Positions 5,935 to 8,286 of a stretch of DNA of 8,286 nucleotides are shown here, one piece after another. This DNA is from Synergistaceae bacterium. Lineage in GTDB: Bacteria; Synergistota; Synergistia; Synergistales; Aminobacteriaceae. The first letter of the stretch is position 1. Every line of letters starts with the position of its first letter. The stretch is from contig JAFVEW010000194.1 in NCBI GenBank assembly GCA_017475805.1, positions 1-8,286 of the forward strand. The letters are read 5' to 3'. The position numbers were made by a program, and so were the translations under genes. The notes below the pieces were generated by a model, which was not told the DNA's origin, ran no database searches, and saw only the letters and a program-made list of their open reading frames with translations.

Positions 5935-7311
5935 TTAGAGATTTATATTCGGGATACCTGCAAATCCTTTCGCTAAATCTTCATCGCTCGGAATATAATC
6001 AGTCATAACGCGGTCATTGTATTTTTCGTAGGCCACCATGTCGAAATATCCCGTTCCCGTCAAGCCAAAGATTATTGTTTTCTCTTCGCCTGTTTCTTTG
6101 CATTTTAATGCCTCGTCGATAGCGACGCGAATAGCATGTGAACTTTCAGGTGCCGGCAAAATTCCTTCAACTCTTGCGAACTGTTCAGCAGCTTCAAAAA
6201 CACTCGTTTGTTCAACTGCGCGGGCTTCCATGAGGCCGTCATGATAAAGCTGTGAAAGAATACTGCTCATTCCATGATAACGTAAGCCGCCGGCATGGTT
6301 AGCTGAAGGAATGAAATCATGTCCAAGCGTATACATCTTGGCCATCGGGCAGACTTTGCCTGTGTCGCAGAAATCATAAGCAAATTTTCCGCGAGTGAAG
6401 CTCGGACAGCTTGCAGGCTCAACAGCGATAATCTGATAATCAGCTTCACCGCGAAGTTTCTCACCCATGAACGGCGAAATTAGACCTCCTAAGTTTGAGC
6501 CGCCTCCGGCACAGCCGATTATAATGTCGGGTTTGATATTATATTTTTCACATGCGGCTTTTGTCTCAAGTCCGATTATTGACTGATGAAGCAAAACTTG
6601 ATTCAAAACGCTCCCTAAAACATAACGATAGCCTTCAGTTGAAGCAGCTACTTCGACGGCTTCGGAAATTGCGCAGCCGAGTGAGCCTGTTGTGTTCGGG
6701 TGTTCGGCGTTAATCTTGCGGCCTATTTCAGTTTCCATTGAAGGCGAAGGCGTTACGCTTGCTCCGTAAGTCCTCATGACCTCGCGCCTAAATGGCTTTT
6801 GTTCATATGAAACTTTGACCATGTAGACCTTACAGCCGAGTTTGAAGAATGAACACGCCATCGCTAAAGCCGTTCCCCATTGTCCTGCGCCTGTCTCTGT
6901 TGTTACGCCTTTTAAGCCTTGTTTTTTAGCGTAATAAGCCTGAGCGATTGCCGAGTTTAATTTATGAGAGCCTGAAGTGTTATTGCCCTCGAATTTATAA
7001 AAAATATGAGCAGGCGTTCCGAGAGCTTCTTCAAGAAAGACTGCGTGAGTGAGCGGCGAAGGACGATACATTCTATAAAAGTTCAAAATCTCGTCAGGAA
7101 TTTTTATATAAGCTGTATTGTCATCAAGTTCCTGTTTAATAAGTTCATCGCAGAAAATTGGACGCATGTCTTCAAAAGTCATCGGCTTAAGTGTTCCGGG
7201 ATGAATAAGAGGCGCGGGTTTTGTCTTCATGTCTGCGCGGACGTTATACCAGGACGAAGGAATTTCTTTTTCATCAAGATAAATTTTATAAGGCACGTCG
7301 AATCTACTCAT
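5935..7311 (-). CDS. trpB: Tryptophan synthase beta chain, TrpB2 subfamily
   Basis: PLP enzyme that joins indole with serine (or an activated serine) to make tryptophan. At 458 residues it is longer than the roughly 400-residue TrpB1 that pairs with TrpA, and the N-terminal region (YKIYLDEKEIPSSWYNV at 8-24, RPIFCDELIKQE at 50-61) is characteristic of TrpB2. Catalytic features are intact: RPSPLTHA at 83-90, the Schiff-base lysine K117 in SGSHKLNSA, the catalytic glutamate E139 in TETGAGQWGTAL, the PLP-phosphate loop AGGGSN at 268-273, and SANHAGGLRYHGMS in the C-terminal half. No trpA or other trp gene is adjacent. TrpB2 enzymes commonly stand alone and are thought to salvage indole or act in non-canonical routes (family knowledge); the role here is inference. 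AAGGAG upstream of the ATG supports the start. The gene is bounded by its own promoter and terminator. Confidence 0.95.
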   Translation of the reverse strand: MSRFDVPYKIYLDEKEIPSSWYNVRADMKTKPAPLIHPGTLKPMTFEDMRPIFCDELIKQELDDNTAYIKIPDEILNFYRMYRPSPLTHAVFLEEALGTPAHIFYKFEGNNTSGSHKLNSAIAQAYYAKKQGLKGVTTETGAGQWGTALAMACSFFKLGCKVYMVKVSYEQKPFRREVMRTYGASVTPSPSMETEIGRKINAEHPNTTGSLGCAISEAVEVAASTEGYRYVLGSVLNQVLLHQSIIGLETKAACEKYNIKPDIIIGCAGGGSNLGGLISPFMGEKLRGEADYQIIAVEPASCPSFTRGKFAYDFCDTGKVCPMAKMYTLGHDFIPSANHAGGLRYHGMSSILSQLYHDGLMEARAVEQTSVFEAAEQFARVEGILPAPESSHAIRVAIDEALKCKETGEEKTIIFGLTGTGYFDMVAYEKYNDRVMTDYIPSDEDLAKGFAGIPNINL

Positions 7312-7351
7312 GATAAATTTTTTCTCCTTAAAACAAATTTTTAACGCGCCT

Positions 7352-7378
7352 ATTATAATTCAGAGAAAGATTTTTCAA
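7352..7378 (-). promoter_or_regulatory. Probable sigma-70-type promoter for trpB2
   Basis: On the minus strand TTGAAA (plus positions 7373-7378) is followed after 15 bases by a perfect TATAAT (7352-7357). The spacer is shorter than the optimal 17, but the box identities are good. The predicted start near 7345 would give a leader of about 34 bases carrying the AAGGAG ribosome binding site. That is too short for a T-box or leader-peptide attenuator, so control would have to act on initiation or elsewhere. Confidence 0.6.
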
Positions 7379-7388
7379 GCTGTCATTT

Positions 7389-7417
7389 TTGAGCCTTAAT
7401 TATTCAAATGCGATAAT
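7389..7417 (+). promoter_or_regulatory. Possible weaker upstream promoter for ylxM-ffh
   Basis: TTGAGC (7389-7394) and GATAAT (7412-7417) are separated by exactly 17 bases. Initiation near 7424 would give a 40-odd base leader, which still contains no Shine-Dalgarno before the ylxM ATG. Weaker match than the promoter at 7433-7461, and possibly chance in AT-rich DNA. Confidence 0.35.
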
Positions 7418-7432
7418 GTAAAGCAAAAACAT

Positions 7433-7461
7433 TTGACAGCATAAAATACCTTTTTTATAAT
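7433..7461 (+). promoter_or_regulatory. Full-consensus sigma-70-type promoter for ylxM-ffh
   Basis: TTGACA at 7433-7438 and TATAAT at 7456-7461 are both perfect consensus hexamers and are separated by the optimal 17 bases. Initiation six to seven bases after the -10 would fall at about 7467-7468; the A of the ylxM ATG is 7468. The promoter is therefore predicted to make a leaderless message for ylxM. Its strength fits a housekeeping SRP gene pair. Confidence 0.85.
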
Positions 7462-7467
7462 GCAAGC

Positions 7468-7824
7468 ATGGTTGACAGCGTTAATGATGAAAATAAAAAT
7501 GACAGCGAAATTTTAAGACGCAGAGTTTACTGTAATTTGCTTTATGATTTTTATTCGCCGCTGCTTACTGAAAGACAAAGAAAAGTTTATGAAACTCTTT
7601 GCTTTTCGGATTTAACTCTCAGCGAGGCCGCAGGCGTTTTAGGTATCAGCAGACAAGGTGTTTATGTTTTAGTTCGACACGTCATGCAAAAATTAGAAGG
7701 CATTGAAAAAGAATTAAATTTCGCCGCTAACACTCAGAAGCTCGAAAATAAGGTTAAAGAACTTGAGGAAGAAAATAAGTCATTGCGCAGTGAAATCAAA
7801 AAAATTAGGAAGGAGGAGAAATAG
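7468..7824 (+). CDS. ylxM: YlxM-family helix-turn-helix protein, SRP-associated
   Basis: Small cytoplasmic DNA-binding-like protein conserved next to ffh; YlxM has been linked to the signal recognition particle in Gram-positive bacteria (family knowledge), but its precise role is unclear. The 118 residues contain the YlxM signature LLYDFYSPLLTERQRKVYE at 24-42, a sigma-70 region-4-like helix-turn-helix at 49-76 (LTLSEAAGVLGISRQGVYVLV), and a C-terminal coiled coil at about 76-118 rich in Leu and Lys/Glu. About 15 residues precede the usual family start. The ATG has no Shine-Dalgarno: the preceding bases are the -10 box. In frame upstream there is no ATG, GTG or TTG before the stop at 7414-7416, so this is the first possible start. 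The next candidate, TTG at codon 24, also lacks a Shine-Dalgarno and would cut into the conserved motif. ffh follows three bases after the stop. Confidence 0.9.
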   Translation: MVDSVNDENKNDSEILRRRVYCNLLYDFYSPLLTERQRKVYETLCFSDLTLSEAAGVLGISRQGVYVLVRHVMQKLEGIEKELNFAANTQKLENKVKELEEENKSLRSEIKKIRKEEK

Positions 7825-7827
7825 ATT

Positions 7828-8286
7828 ATGTTTGACTCACTCAAAGAAAAATTTGCGGCTGTGTTCTCAAAATTAGGGAGTAAAGGCAAACTTTCAGAAG
7901 CTGACATTGATGCAGCTTTGCGTGAAGTTCGTCGTTCTTTATTAGAAGCTGACGTTGACTTTAGAGTCGCTAAAGATTTTATAGCAAAAATCCGCCAGCG
8001 TGCTTCAACTGCTGAAGTTTTAGAATCAATCACAGCTAACGAACGAATCGCCGCGATAGTCTATGAGGAATTAATTTCTCTCATGGGCAAAAGTGAACCT
8101 CTGATTATTTCACCGAAACCTCCGACCGTGATTTTAATGGCGGGTTTGCAAGGTTCAGGAAAAACTACAACAACCGTAAAACTTGCAAAAATCTTAAAAA
8201 ATTCCCACAGTCCTTTAGTCGTAGCTTGCGACTTAAGACGCCCCGCAGCCGTTGAACAGCTTAGAGTTTTGGCTGATGACGCTAAA
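7828..8286 (+). CDS. ffh: Signal recognition particle GTPase Ffh (SRP54), 3' end beyond the window
   Basis: Protein component of the signal recognition particle, which binds signal sequences on nascent chains and, with the receptor FtsY, delivers ribosomes to the membrane. The first 153 residues are present and open to the last base; full Ffh is about 440-450 residues, so the rest of the G domain and the RNA/signal-binding M domain are outside. Residues 1-88 form the helical N domain, including ALREVRRSLLEADVDFRVAKDF at 30-51 (ALLEADV-like motif). The G domain begins near 99 with the P-loop GLQGSGKTTTTVKLA at 106-120 and continues to ACDLRRPAAVEQL at 133-145, the DTxRPAA-like G2 region that is specific to SRP GTPases. 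A very strong Shine-Dalgarno, GGAAGGAGGAG at 7808-7818, lies inside the end of ylxM, nine bases before the ATG. Transcription comes from the ylxM promoter. Confidence 0.97.
   Translation, partial: MFDSLKEKFAAVFSKLGSKGKLSEADIDAALREVRRSLLEADVDFRVAKDFIAKIRQRASTAEVLESITANERIAAIVYEELISLMGKSEPLIISPKPPTVILMAGLQGSGKTTTTVKLAKILKNSHSPLVVACDLRRPAAVEQLRVLADDAK

Larger units (their letters stand above)
7379..7506. repeat. Four TGACAGC heptamers around the divergent trpB2/ylxM promoters
   Basis: TGACAGC occurs on the plus strand at 7434-7440, 7473-7479 and 7500-7506, and as its complement GCTGTCA at 7379-7385. The inverted copy lies directly against the -35 box of the leftward trpB2 promoter, and the 7434 copy overlaps the -35 box of the rightward ylxM promoter. 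The other two lie in the first codons of ylxM. Centre spacings are about 55, 39 and 27 bases, which is not regular. They could be operator sites of an unidentified regulator, or partly a by-product of the TTGACA consensus. Confidence 0.35.

Noticed and set aside
7006..7344. 112-codon open frame on the plus strand opposite the 5' part of trpB2
   Set aside because: It lies antisense to a fully conserved enzyme, has no family resemblance or ribosome binding site, and runs through the trpB2 promoter; a shadow frame.
7312..7351. T-box, trp leader peptide or riboswitch upstream of trpB2
   Set aside because: The predicted leader is only about 34 bases, with no Trp codons, antiterminator or room for an aptamer.
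7734..8033. 99-codon minus-strand open frame opposite the ylxM end and ffh start
   Set aside because: Serine-rich low-complexity translation typical of antisense frames; the plus strand carries ffh.
7828..8286. ffh as a truncated pseudogene
   Set aside because: The frame is open and conserved to the last base; it is cut by the window edge, not by mutation.

Overview
The window is 8.3 kb of AT-rich bacterial DNA that looks like ordinary chromosome. Genes are closely packed, on both strands, and mostly preceded by clear AGGAGG-type ribosome binding sites. A TRAP-transporter solute receptor and several secreted proteins, together with the base composition, suggest an anaerobic diderm with amino-acid or organic-acid metabolism. 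Synergistota is my best guess, but this is inference from gene content and style and no marker gene in the window settles it.

Layout. On the left, a periplasmic TRAP receptor (44-1021, +) is closed by a strong intrinsic terminator (1040-1076). Next is a secreted SH3b-domain protein of unknown role (1102-1830, +). A plus-strand group follows: an FGGY-family sugar kinase starting with TTG (1881-3350), hisC (3371-4438) and hisB (4435-5022). hisC and hisB overlap by ATGA, and the kinase lies only 20 nt before hisC, so the three probably share a transcript. A long hairpin (5044-5087) fills the convergent gap. On the minus strand are a second secreted protein of unknown function (5117-5842) and, upstream of it, a TrpB2-type tryptophan synthase beta chain (5935-7311), separated by an intrinsic terminator (5876-5913). 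A 156-bp divergent promoter region (7312-7467) separates trpB2 from the rightward pair ylxM (7468-7824) and ffh (7828 to the window edge, incomplete), the SRP targeting module.

How the genes work together. HisC and HisB catalyse neighbouring steps of histidine synthesis (HisB dehydratase makes imidazole-acetol phosphate, HisC aminates it). The other his genes are not here, so the pathway is dispersed in this genome. The TrpB2 enzyme stands alone without trpA, as is common for this subfamily, and may salvage indole. YlxM and Ffh are a conserved pair in which the small helix-turn-helix protein accompanies the SRP GTPase.

I see no mobile element, CRISPR array, tRNA or rRNA, and no clear previously undescribed multi-gene system. 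The points most worth checking are at the regulatory level. A textbook promoter (TTGACA-17-TATAAT) places the predicted transcription start on the A of the ylxM ATG, implying a leaderless mRNA. Repeated TGACAGC heptamers lie around the divergent trpB2/ylxM promoters. A hairpin buries the Shine-Dalgarno of the TTG-started kinase. The two unknown secreted proteins appear to share a small C-terminal module. No gene-free stretch exceeds 300 bases.
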